Source: Takakia lepidozioides
Lineage: Eukaryota > Streptophyta > Takakiopsida > Takakiales > Takakiaceae
Assembly (NCBI GenBank): GCA_030704615.1
Contig: CM060731.1
Location: 88,828,756 to 88,892,755, forward strand
Direction of reading: 5' to 3'
DNA: 64,000 nucleotides
Made by a program: the position numbers and the translations under genes. Positions 24,363 to 34,464 of the stretch are shown here, one piece after another. The notes beneath the pieces were generated by a model that was given only the letters and a program-made list of their open reading frames with translations, was not told the origin of the DNA and searched no databases. Positions within the stretch are counted from its first letter, which is position 1; every line of letters begins with the position of its first letter.

Positions 24363-25342
24363 CGTGAAGCCTAAGGAACCCAGCACCTTCGAGGGCGTCC
24401 GGAATCGGAAGGCACTCAACACCTGGCTCTTGGAGCTAGAGCAGTACTTCCGGGCGGCCAAGTTGAGTGACGAGGATCGGGTGGAAGTGGCTCCCACCTA
24501 TTTGAGGGGCTATGCTCAACAATGGTGGCAGAAACGCCTTCACGACCGAGGTCCAAGCCCGGAAACCTTGAACTGGAGTGGGTTCAAGGAATTGATGAAG
24601 AGGCAGTTTGTGCCCGTCAACGCGTCCTGGTTTGCCTTGGACAAGATGAGGAATTTGAAGCAAATAGATGACATTCGGGGATATGTCCAGGCTTTCAATG
24701 TGCTGTTGCTCGAAGTCGCGGACATGGCAGAACCAGAAATGGTCTTCATCATTGTGGCGGGACTGGCCCCATGGGCCAGGCGGAAGTTGGAGGAGAAGCC
24801 ACCTAAGACTTTGAACGAGGCAATTGAGAGGCTGAATGTTTTCTCGGATGTCCCTAGGGGTGAAAGACAAGGCCGTACGGAGCTGAACCACAAGAAGACC
24901 CGGCGGGAAGGTGACTCCTTCCGACCGGAAAAGAAGTGGAATAGGCCACGCGACGACAATGGCACCTGGAAATCGAAGGGAGGGCCTTCACACGTTAAGG
25001 CGGCACCCGGTGCTTCGAAAGGAAAAGCGGGTGGAGCGGCCTATGGCGGACAGAAGGCGACCTTTGATGGAGTGTGTTTCAATTGCGGGGAGCCCGGGCA
25101 CATGGCCAAGTAGTGCACGAAGCCCCGACAATTGAACATGACTCGGGCGACCACGGAGCTGTCGGAAGATACCATCAGTCCTTCATGACACCGGCAACGG
25201 CACAAAAGCTGGGACTCCCGACAAGTGACGTGGGGGCCTCTATTGAGGTGCGTTCTGCCAAAGGAGAACCGCAATTGGCGACGAGGTTGGCGTTTGATGT
25301 CCCTCTTCAACTGGGAAGTTGGGAAGGACGTGAGAACTTCAC
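24363..25342 (+). pseudogene. Gypsy gag and protease start, inverted relative to the cluster
   Basis: A plus-strand frame opens in the LTR fragment and continues KPKEPSTFEGVRNRK, then WLLELEQYFRAA, the retrotransposon Gag domain (YLRGYAQQWWQKR, FVPVNAS) and ends with the zinc knuckle CFNCGEPGHMAK and a TAG at ~25111. After a frame change the aspartic protease N-terminus follows (FMTPATAQKLGL) to 25342. From 24955 to 25342 it is the near-perfect inverse of 24060-23676. It breaks at ENFT, directly against integrase/chromodomain sequence of copy B. Confidence 0.85.
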
Positions 25343-28300
25343 GAGATACTTCGCTTCTCGGTTCTTGAACCTCCTCGACTTAAGCACTGCCTCCACCTTG
25401 TACTCAGGTTCATTTTCATGATCCAACAGCACAGGTGGTGGACGTAACACTTGATGCCGATTCGGACGCGCTTCATCTTTGAAGTAAGGCTTCAAAAGGG
25501 AAACGTGGAATACTGGATGCACCTTGCTGTTTGCCGGCAGCTCCAATTCATACACATCCTCATTCGTAACCTTCCGGATGCGAAAGGGTCCCGCATACGG
25601 AGGTACGAACTTCGGACTCACTTCCGGAGGTAGTCGGAAATTCTTGATGTTCAACCAGACCTCCGTGCCTGCCTCAAACTTCACTTCCCTCCGCTTCCGA
25701 TTCGTCTGCCTTTCATACCGTTTCCTAGCTTTGGCAATGTTGTACTTTGCGAGCTTCAACAAACGCTCGCGTTCTTCCAGTACCGCCGCTACTGCCGGTT
25801 CTTCAACGTCCTGGGCAGCCCAACTTGTCGGCACCAGAGGTGCTTTTCCATAGACCAACACGAAAGGGGAAACTCCCATTGTGGAGTGTTCCGTGTTATT
25901 ATAACAGAACTCTGCCGCGTCTAAGTGTTCCACCCAGTCTGATTGGTCTGCTGACACGTAATTTCGCAAGATTTGCTTCACTACGGAATTCACTCTTTCC
26001 GTTTGGCCGTCGGTCGTAGGTCGGAAGGCGGTGCTCATCTTCAGCCTCGTCCCCATCTTCTTCCAAAGTGTCCTCCAAAATTTACTCGTAAACTTTGGAT
26101 CGCGGTCCGAGACAATATCCTTCGAGACTCCATGATGCTTTAAGACGTGGGCGAAGTAAAGTCGCCCTGTTTCCTGTGCCGTTGTCGTCTCCTTGGTGGG
26201 GATGGAATGGCCCATTATATAGAACCTATCCACCACCACCATGATTGCATCGAATCCTTTTGACAGTGGCATAGCAGTCATGAAATCCATCGAGACGCTT
26301 TCCCAAGTCCCTTCTGGAATCGGCAAGGGTTGTAACAGCCCCGCTTGCTTTTTGTACTTGCTCCGGTTTTGTTGGCATGTGGTGCATGTCTTGACATACC
26401 CCTCTGCCTCCTCCCTCAGTTTGGGCCAAAAATACTCTTTCTTCAAGAGTGCCGCAGTGCGCTTGGCTCCGCCGTGGCCCGCAAGCGGGCTATCATGGCA
26501 TTCTCTCAAGAGACTATCTCTGATTCCTCCCTTCGGCACGTAGAGACGCTTTTGCTTATACCGGAGCAGTCCATTTTGCAAGTGGAACTGCGATTTAACC
26601 CCCATCCTCAAGTCCTGCATCACGGACTTCGCCAGCTCATCCTTCCGGCAAGCCTTCCGGATCTTCCTTTGGAGCGCCGTCTCGCCCCTGTACACGAACA
26701 TGAGCTGCTGCTTTCTACTTAAAGCATCGGCCACCACGTTTTCCCGTCCCGGTTTGTACTGGATATCCACGTCGAAACACCGCCAAAGTATCTTGCCACC
26801 TAAGTTGTTTTGGGGACAACTTGGGCTGCGTGGCAAAAATTCACCGTAACATTGTCCGTGAACACCTTCACTGGGTTGGAACCAACATAGTGGCGCCACA
26901 GCTCAAGACAATGCACCACCGCCTTCATCTCTTTTTTGTGCGTCGGCCACCGTCGCTCCACTTCATTCAGTTTCTTACTTTTGTAAGCCACTGGACGTCC
27001 ATCTTGCATAAGTACACCCCCAATTGCGAAGTCCGACGCATCTATATGAATCTCGAACGGACGATCGAACTCCGGGATTTTCAAGACTGGAGCTTCCACC
27101 ATCCGCTGCTTCAATTCAGCAAAAGCTTGGCCACAAAGGGTGTGTTATACCCAGACTTTGGATTTACACAGAATGTCCGACAGCGGCCCCGCGATCTTGG
27201 CGAAATTTCTCACATACTTCCGGTAATAGGAGGCGAGTCCTAGGAAGGATCGCACTCCCGAGACCGAAGTCGGAGGCTCCCAGTCCAAGATTGCCCTCAC
27301 CTTTCTGTCATCCATTTTGATCCCATCTTGTGTAATGACATGCCCCAGGAATTCCACTTTTGTGACCCCGAATTCGCACTTTGAAGCTTTGGCGTATAGC
27401 CTCCCTTCCCGCAATTTTTGGAACACCCTTTTGAGGCGCTCCAGGTGCTCCTCCTTTGTTTTCGAGTACACCAAGATGTCGTCGATGTACACGATCACAA
27501 AGTCATCCAACCACTCCTGGAAAAGGTTGTTCATCAGCGTGCTAAAAGTCGCGGGAGCGTTGGTGAGTCCAAAAGGCATCACAAAGAACTCATATGAACC
27601 ATACCTTGTCCTGCACGCGGTCTTCTCCTCATCTCCTTCCGCCACTCGAATTTGATGATAGCCGGAGCGCAGATCGATCCGGCTGAAATACTTCGCTCCT
27701 GCCAACCGATCGAAAAGGTCGTCGATCCTTGGCAAAGGGTACCGGTTTTTGATAGTCACCTTATTCAAAGCCCTGTAATCGACACACATCCGCAGCGTCC
27801 CATCCTTTGTCTGCGAATAGCACCGGGGCTCCATAAGGTGACTTACTCGGCCGGATGTACCCCTTTGACATTAGATCTTTGAGCTGAGTCTTCAGCTCGA
27901 CCAACTCTCTGTGGCTCAACCGGTAGGGCGCCATGGCAGGCGGTTCCGATCCCGGTATCACCTCAATCTTGTGGTCAACTCTTCTTCCCGGTGGCAAGCC
28001 GCTTGGTAAATCCTCCGGCATCACATCCTGGTATTTCTCCAAAATCCCCTTGATCCAATCTGGGCTCGGCTCCCCATCGCCTTCTCCCTTCACTTCTCTA
28101 ATGTAGAGCAAAAACTGGGGCTCGTGTGCCTCCTCCACGGCCCAATCCCTTGCTGACAGGAGGTTTATTCGCCCTCCCACGGGTTTGGGCGTTTCCGACA
28201 CTCGTAAAACCTCGCCACCATCCCCACATGGCAGCGTGACTACTCTCTTGCGGCCATCTATGACCGCTCCAGATTTGCTCAAAAAGGTCATCCCCAAAAT

Positions 28301-28657
28301 CAGATCCACTCCATCGATCTCACAAATCGCCTTCAACACGTCTTTCAACGTCCCGCCAAACTGCGCCAACAACCCTTCCCAAAAGGCTGCCGGCATGGGA
28401 GGCATCTCTTGGTTTGTCGGAGCTGTCAAGGATTCCTCGGGCTCCGACTCCTCGGATTCCTCCCGCTCTTGGGCGGCCTCGTTTTCGGAAACATGCATCG
28501 CTTCCTCAAACGGCCGCCTCGGTAACACGCCGCCCCCATCGGGCTCACCGGGATCATCATCTTTTGGGCCATTCCGCTTTCGCTTCGGCTTGCCCGACCC
28601 CATGATGAGGCCAATCCCAAGGACGATGGCGTACTGAACTCTACGCTCTGATACCAA
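25343..28657 (-). pseudogene. Gypsy pol copy B (internal gag deletion; RT, RNase H, integrase, chromodomain)
   Basis: After the primer binding site the frame starts near 28602 with MGSGKPKRKRNG and runs to LKDVLKA (~28330). It then jumps to ICEIDGVDLILGM, so the rest of gag, the zinc knuckle and the protease N-terminus are deleted. RT (27780-27150; [14 protein letters not shown]), RNase H (27110-26800) and a 530-codon integrase frame (26899-25307; TTDGQTERVN) follow. It ends in a chromodomain (EPEYKVEAVLKSRRFKNREA), which in this clade guides integration to marked chromatin. A small deletion near 27808 shifts the frame before KDGTLRM. It is better preserved than copy A, yet not autonomous. 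Confidence 0.87.
28645..28656 (-). promoter_or_regulatory. Primer binding site for initiator tRNA-Met
   Basis: On the minus strand TGGTATCAGAGC follows the LTR end after two bases. It is complementary to the 3' end of plant initiator tRNA-Met, the usual primer for minus-strand DNA synthesis in gypsy elements. It fixes the element's orientation. Confidence 0.9.
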
Positions 28658-28658
28658 G

Positions 28659-28903
28659 TGTCGCGCACCTCAATTCGGTAAACTCCCCTTCAAGTCATAG
28701 TTACTCGCTTTGATGCGTGCGCCTGACTCCCAACCTGGCCGCCGGGCCAACTTGGAGCTTCGGCTGCTCACCGGGACATAACGGTCCCCCTTCGCTTCCC
28801 TCTAAAACCCTCCACCTAATTGGGACTAGGAGAATTCCCTTTGGTAGATGGCAGTCCGGAACAGCTCCCCGCTCTTTGGTCGCTTTCCGGCTCGCTCGCT
28901 TAC
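28659..28903 (-). repeat. Gypsy 5' LTR, truncated
   Basis: Starts TGTCGCGCACC and matches the first ~220 bases of the LTR at 19332, then departs at ~28903 in GCTCGCTTAC. The U3 portion with the TATA box is missing, so this end has lost its promoter. Confidence 0.8.
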
Positions 28904-28944
28904 ACATCATGTGCATGCGTATATATATATATGTAAAATTGACC

Positions 28945-29214
28945 TCAAACGTCGTGTACATCATCCCTACTACTTACCTGGCCCTCCGAACTCCCGGGGC
29001 TAAATCCCTCACTACCGTCATCACCATCGGGGTCACCATCAAACCTTTTTTTGTTCTGCCAATATTGTTTCTGACATGTGAGGAGAGGATCGTCTTCATG
29101 TACGGGAAGTAGACGTGAATGTGTGCATGCATTTTCTGGCCCAGCTGCATGCTTTCCAGGAACAAAGACCAGTGGAATGGGGGGTGTCTCCAAAGGAGCA
29201 GGACCGAACGACAC
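28945..29214 (-). CDS. Possible exon, unrecognised
   Basis: A minus-strand frame containing CQKQYWQNKKRFDGDPDGDD is followed by a good donor (CAG|GTAAGTAG at ~28976). Composition shifts from Pro-rich to an acidic/Gly tail. I do not recognise it, and the start is uncertain. It could be a host-gene exon cut off by the gypsy LTR at 28903. The sequence from 29215 to 29690 shows nothing I can name. Confidence 0.25.
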   Translation of the reverse strand: MSFGPAPLETPPIPLVFVPGKHAAGPENACTHSRLLPVHEDDPLLTCQKQYWQNKKRFDGDPDGDDGSEGFSPGSSEGQVSSRDDVHDV

Positions 29215-29699
29215 CTTTTTGTGCTTCCCTTGCTTTCCTTCTCACCGTTGTTGCATTCTCCCACCTGCCCAACAACAGCACTCTCGAAGCAATAGCATGA
29301 CATATGTTGCAACATGGTCTTCTTCACCAGTGAATGAGATTTTTTGCTACATGTACTGCCACGTCCACATTAACGTTGATCCCTGCAAGCACTTGGCAAG
29401 ACACCCCAGAGCCGCAAATCTAGCAACCACCACAAACACATCTAACTAATTGTAGTGACACGGGAATAGCTCACTTGTAGAGGAATTGAACCTCCAGCCA
29501 AATGAATGGCTCTGCCCCTTGTAGCACAAGTGCGATGCAAAAACAAGGTGAGTACAAAATGAAGAAGCACTTACGAGGGTCCCCATCCCTCGGATGGGCT
29601 CCCACTTGTGCTCTGGAACTGTGCAGGCCTGACTAGCACCAAATTGCATGAATCCTAAGCCTGAATGTTAAATGCAGGTTTATGTCGCAATGCAGCACG

Positions 29700-30740
29700 T
29701 CATCATCTAACCTGTAGTTTCCAGTTTCACTGGTGTCACAACTGCCTTCAAGTCAACATCAAAATTAAGTCCACCTATGCGCAAATCGCAGAATGTCTCA
29801 TGACACCATCGCCGCTGGTTTGGCATGATATGATTGTAGTTCACAACCTTAATGAACACTTTCAGCCTTGATCTCTTTGCGATCTTCTCTGTGTGACTGC
29901 TTCTTCATAATTATGAAAGGGAAAAAGCAGCTACACATCAAATTCTTGCAAGTACAGGGGGGTACTCAGGCCTCCTTGGGAGAAAGAGTGCCATAAACAC
30001 AGACACATCTTTAAATGTAAAAATTGGAGAAGCGAACGTCTGGTGGCAATAACTGCCTAAACCAGAATTATACTCCATTCCAGCGCACATGTAAAGGGTC
30101 GGATGATAACTCGGAATCCCAGTTGGAGATAATGAGACGAATACATGACTATCTTGCGAGTTTCAACTTTCTTGGAGGTAGTTTCCAGTTTCTCTGGTGT
30201 CATAACTGCCTTCAAGCTGGGTTTAGAGGAATTAAGTCCCACTCGCAAATGCAGAATGTCTCCCTCATCTGCGTGGGCAAAATGGGGTTTGGCATGATAT
30301 GATTGTAGTTCACAACCAAAGGGCATATTCTTCAGCCTTGACGTCTTTGCGATCTTCTTCTGTGATGCCTTCTGCATAACTTGTGAAATGGAAAAGCAGC
30401 TACACATCAAATTATTGCGATGCCACTCAATGGCACTATGAACGTTCGAGCATGCTGTCAGAAAACTAGAGGCAAAAACCCAATTCAGCAGCCTCACCTT
30501 GCGTGGATACTTGGGAATTGATGCCCGAAGAGCATGCCCGTATGCGCGCTCCATCGTGCCTCCATCCAGCACATTCTGTAAATGATGAATGACCAAGACC
30601 CCGATGTCACACCGTTCTGAGAAGCCACTACGCGCGCTCACAGTATACGAAGGCCTTGCCGTGTCAGGATTTCCATTCCCACGTCCCGCCATGTCCGACG
30701 CAGCACTTGCATCCTTGTCTCTGCCAGGTGGAGGCAACAC
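29700..30740 (-). pseudogene. RPL27: Ribosomal protein L27 (eL27) pseudogene with duplicated exon
   Basis: On the minus strand a first exon contains LDGGTMERAYGHALRAS and IPKYPRK followed by a donor (AAG|GTGAGG, ~30494), matching eL27 around its GT-RPYGHALVAGI and YPRKV motifs. A second region occurs twice: 30375-30100 (QKKIAKTSRLK, LKAVMTPEKLETTSKKVETRK) and 29905-29700 (EKIAKRSRLKVFIKVVNYNH, LKAVVTPVKLETT). Each copy is frameshifted at a different place, and neither reaches the conserved C-terminus (FKTGKNRWFFTKLRF in the family). The N-terminal 60 residues are also altered. eL27 is a 60S subunit protein; this locus cannot encode it whole. Confidence 0.7.
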
Positions 30741-31171
30741 GTATTAAAATATCTATTCCCCCAAGGCCACATTTTGTTTACCTCTTTTTGTGAAAGCCAC
30801 GTCAGCAAATGTGCTACCGAGTCATGGGTGCAATGAATGCGCAGTGGTTCATGGAGTCGTTGAGTCGACTACATATTCACTTTAATGAATAAATATCTTT
30901 ATTCCATTAATCAAATTAGGAAAGAAAATTTGTAGTCGCATGTGCAGTAATTACAACCACTTGTAATTTTGGCTTTTTCAAATTTTATGTATTTACGCAA
31001 TTCGTAAAATAGCCCGGAATTCTGCTACGACTCCGGAGTCGTTGACCCCACTTCTGTCCGCCGTCTGAAATGCCCCCGTGGGCCCACATTGTCTGTTTCG
31101 ACTCTCCAGTAGTCCCGTTTACTACCAAGTGGTTCCCAGAGTGGTCGCGGACATGCAGTCGAATCGGAAAA

Positions 31172-31190
31172 GACACGAATGCTTCTAGTG
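31172..31190 (+). repeat. CACTA-type terminal sequence (copy 1)
   Basis: GACACGAATGCTTCTAGTG, reverse complement CACTAGAAGCATTCGTGTC. The same 19 bases occur at 46742-46760 in the same orientation. Both follow a palindrome of ACGACTC/GAGTCGT (31023-31038 here). It is probably the right end of a CACTA element lying to the left; no matching left end was found. Confidence 0.5.
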
Positions 31191-31198
31191 CTATCATG

Positions 31199-31524
31199 GT
31201 CGGGGATCTACATGGGGCGAGGCAAATGCGGAGGAGGAAGAGACTGGTCATGATGACGTTGATGTTGGCCGAGGTTGGATAGAGGGGGTACAAGAGAATG
31301 ATGACGCCCCGGACAATGCATCCCGGACCCTATACGATGAGGCTCCATCAGATGCGGATGTTGGAGAAGAAGATGAAGACATGGTCATTGAAACCGAGGT
31401 GGAAGATGATTCAGATGTGCCTTTTGGTGACCAGGCCATTTATGACAATGACTCTGATGAGCAAGAAGACTTGCAGCTTGATGAGGACGAAGAAGCTCCG
31501 GATGATGATGTTCAAGTCGATTAG
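31199..31524 (+). CDS. Acidic C-terminal exon, gene unknown
   Basis: One open frame without ATG runs from about 31199 to the TAG at 31522-31524. It encodes ~108 residues of which about 40% are Asp or Glu (EEEETGHDDVDVG, DADVGEEDEDMVIETEVEDD, DEQEDLQLDEDEEAPDDD). It starts just after the CACTA-like terminus at 31190, so an insertion may have cut off its 5' part. Acidic tails are common in nuclear proteins and in CACTA-encoded proteins; no family can be assigned. Confidence 0.35.
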
Positions 31525-32951
31525 ACACGTAATCAAAGCTACATAATAATTCTCGCACATAACTGTACCCATCCCTTCGATTGATTGTACATGTACATGC
31601 ATGTATTTTATTTCTATGATTGATTAATGAAAAATCCATGAAAAAAATCCTTTGTAGGTGTGGCGATCTAGGAATGATTTTAGTGAAGTTGTGACTCGAA
31701 AATTGACTCTAGGATTGTTGAGTTTTTGTACCATGATCTCGATGCAACAGAAAGAATCTTTGAAATTGGTGTGAAAGACAACAATGTTGCGAAAGCCATT
31801 GCCAAAGCAATCTACCCTCAACCCTCTAATCCCATGGCCCTTCCCTTTTCCTTTCCTAGTGTCCCCACCCCCTTTTCTTGCCCTTTGTCTTTAACAATAA
31901 GGCCGCCCGGGTTGATCACAGTCTCCCACATGCAAGATAGACCTATTATATTGTAGCACAGAAGGAGGACTAAAAAGATTTGCAACAATGGATCCATTCA
32001 GGTTGGCCTCTGCCATGACCTTTGCAAAGACACAGAAAAGGCAATATTGCGATTCCCCGCCCTCGTAGATCTGTTGGGGCATCGCAATACCGTCGCAAGG
32101 CGACCCCTGGAGGTCGCAACCCCCTGCATTTACAATATCCATGATTGCGGATTTTTCCTACGCAATGATTTTTGTTTTAGCTCTATTTTGTTCTGTGAAT
32201 GCAAACCCAGACCACTACATCCATGGAAAAAATTGGACCAAACCAAAAAAAAAAAAAAAAACAAAGAGTTTCCTTCACTTACTATTGCGGAACTCTCTAT
32301 GGAGAGTGCATGAAGTTGAAAAGAACTCAACTTCGGAGTGCAAATGAGGGAAGAAAATATGGTTTTCAGTCCAAATGATTTTTGTTCATTTCCAAAATTT
32401 GCACACGCATTGCAAACGCTGTCATTAAGCATATGGTCCAATAGTTTGCACGGATGTAGTGGTGCAAGGGTCGAATTCACAGAACAAAACACAGCAAAAA
32501 AAAATTGATTATGTAGCAGCAATCCCCAATCCTAGACCCCCAGGCAAGAGGGCACTTGTGACACCCCAGCAGGCATGCGACTGCGGGGAATCGCAACGTC
32601 GCCATTGTGGCATTGCTGCGACGTTAAGGCATTGCTGCGATGTTAAGACGTCGCAATCCCCAGCTGGCTCGGCCCTCCCCACGCGCCTAAGTGTGAGGGG
32701 GGTGTTGTTGCGATTCTCGGGCGTCGCAGAGGGCACGTGCGACGTCGGGCGTCGCAACCCCCAGCTTGTTGGTAGGTCATGCCCCAACTGCAGCGACGTA
32801 CCTGAATCGCAAGCTGGCGAAGCGTCACCGGAGCGGCGCTGCGGCGACGCGCCGACGTCGCTATTTCTGGGCCAAGCGCCTATGTGGCGCAGCAGTCGCA
32901 GGAGGGTCGTCGCGTCTGGCACGCTCGGGGTCCCGACGTCGCTAACCCCCC
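31525..32951. other. Non-coding region with TGCGA/TCGCA-rich blocks
   Basis: No gene recognised. From 32045 to 32125 and again 32575 to 32950 the words TCGCAA, TGCGAC, GCGACGTC and GACGTCGC recur in both orientations. An A17 run lies at 32246-32262. The long ORFs at 32459-33097 (+) and 32509-32973 (-) come from this biased composition. Confidence 0.45.
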
Positions 32952-33838
32952 CTAAACGTAGTAGTGTTGCCATTTTCTCGGGCTTACCCCTACCCCCATC
33001 ATTTGCTTATAGGTCTCCAAAGCCTCCATCCCACGTCCCTGCTGTGCATACCATGCAAGCATTGCACTCCACGACACCACATCTCGTTCAGCCATAGTGT
33101 TGAACACTCGATTTGCATCCTCGATGCACCCACATTTTGCATACATGTCCACCAGGGTATTGTTCAGAATGACATTTGGTACAATTCCAGCTCTGAAGAT
33201 GTCGCCATGGACCTCTTTCCCCTTTTCCAGAGCTACCAGGGCAGTGTTTAGAATGACATTTGGTACAATTCCAGCTTTGATGATATCGCCATGCACCTCT
33301 TTGCGCTCGATGCACCCACATTTTGCATACATGTCCACCAGGGTATTATTACATTTGGTACAAATCCAGCTCTGAAATGTCACCATGGATTCTTTCCCCT
33401 TTTCTAGAGGTGCCAGGGCAGTGTTTATAATGACATTTGGTACAATTCCAGCTTTGATGATATCGCCATGCACCTCTTTGCCCTTCTCTAGGGCTGCCAG
33501 GCTTGCACAAGCATTGCTAATGCACACAAACATGATGTGGCTGGGCTTCACCCCTTCCCCCACCATTTGCTCATAGGTCTCCAAAGCCTCCATCCCATGT
33601 CCCTGCTGTGCATACCTTGCAAGCATCACACTCCACGACACCACATCTCGTTCAGCCATAGTGTCAAAAACTCCCTTTGCATCCTCAATGCATCCACATT
33701 TGGCATACATGTCTAGGTCAGGGCAGTGTTCAGAATGACATTTGGTGCAATTCCAGCTTTGACCGATGTCACCATGGACCTCTTTCCCCTTTTCCAGGCT
33801 TGCACGCGCATTGCAAACACAAACAAACGTGATGTGGT
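32952..33838 (-). pseudogene. Pentatricopeptide repeat (PPR, PLS-type) pseudogene
   Basis: Minus-strand repeats of PPR units: MYAKCGCIEDA, VFDTMAERDVVSWSVML, YAQQGHGMEALETYEQM, NACASLAALEKGKEVH, IIKAGIVPNVI. The family binds organellar RNA and acts in editing, splicing or stability in plastids and mitochondria. The units are shuffled: partial repeats are joined directly (ALAPLEKGKE, CGCIERKEVHGD), frames shift at ~33300 and ~33730, and there is no start, targeting peptide or C-terminal E/DYW domain. An ORF of 342 codons spans it only because it starts inside the LTR at 33839. The tail after GVGVSP at ~32990 is unrelated GC-rich sequence. Confidence 0.8.
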
Positions 33839-34319
33839 TTGTCGCGGCCCTTTGCCTTGAGGGCAGGGAGGTCGGGACACAAGAGGGGCTGCCCCTGTGG
33901 TGGGGGCAGTACCAGCGATAGGTACGGGGGCTGAAGCACCCTTGAGTGCCCAAGGCACTCAAGGGAGCGGAGGCGCTCACTAGGTGGAGCCCCGCACACC
34001 GGGTTGCGGTGGGGGTGGCTCCACAAGGGGTGGTGGTAGCTTAGTGGGACTTAGTGGGGGTGGCATAGGACTCACCAAGGGGGCGGAGACCTCGTGGTGG
34101 GAGTCGTGGGGAGTCTTGGGACTCATCACGGTCCATAGGGGCCGTGGTGAGCGGGCCAAGACTCACCGCGACTCACCACCGGGAATCGAGGGTCTTCGTG
34201 GTGGTTCGCCATAAAATGGCATGGCTGGTTGTGAAACCCCCGCGGACAGCTACAGAAGTATATATAGGGAGTAGTAACCCCGAGAACGGTGCAAGCCCGT
34301 TGGTGACCAAAAACTAGTA
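33839..34319 (+). repeat. Partial gypsy LTR
   Basis: Begins TGTCGCGGCCC and matches the reverse complement of 19999 to about 19550, ending in CCAAAAACTAGT where the match stops. The 3' third of the LTR and the internal element are missing. It directly abuts the PPR pseudogene. Confidence 0.8.
34256..34267 (+). promoter_or_regulatory. LTR TATA box
   Basis: AGTATATATAGG in the U3 part of the partial LTR, matching the TATA motif on the minus strand of the full LTR at 19606-19598. It could start rightward transcripts, but there is no co-oriented gene immediately downstream. Confidence 0.5.
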
Positions 34320-34464
34320 CGGACCACATACCGGGACATTATCGATACTATTAACTGTCTCGCCCTTGCGCGCTTGCAGGACTGTACAAAATGGGTTCTA
34401 AGGACAGTATGAGTCCTTAGCATAGCTCTCGTCTATGAGCTGCTGGCTTAATGGACACTGAGAT

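Larger units (their letters stand above)
19332..28903 (-). mobile_element. Ty3/gypsy chromovirus cluster, rearranged and nested
   Basis: On the minus strand a truncated 5' LTR (28903-28659) is followed by a primer binding site, pol, and a 3' LTR (19999-19332). Inside are two minus-strand pol copies (28657-25343 and 24060-20766), an LTR fragment (24061-24362) and a plus-strand gag/protease piece (24363-25342). Domain order protease, RT, RNase H, integrase, chromodomain marks the chromovirus branch. No copy is complete. The cluster looks like an element rearranged by inversion or strand switching, or two insertions. Confidence 0.85.

Noticed and set aside
21000-28700. Many plus-strand ORFs of 60-152 codons
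   Set aside because: Antisense shadows of gypsy pol.
32459-33097. ORF of 212 codons (+) and 154 codons (-)
   Set aside because: Biased TCGCA-rich sequence; no domain, and one overlaps the PPR pseudogene antisense.
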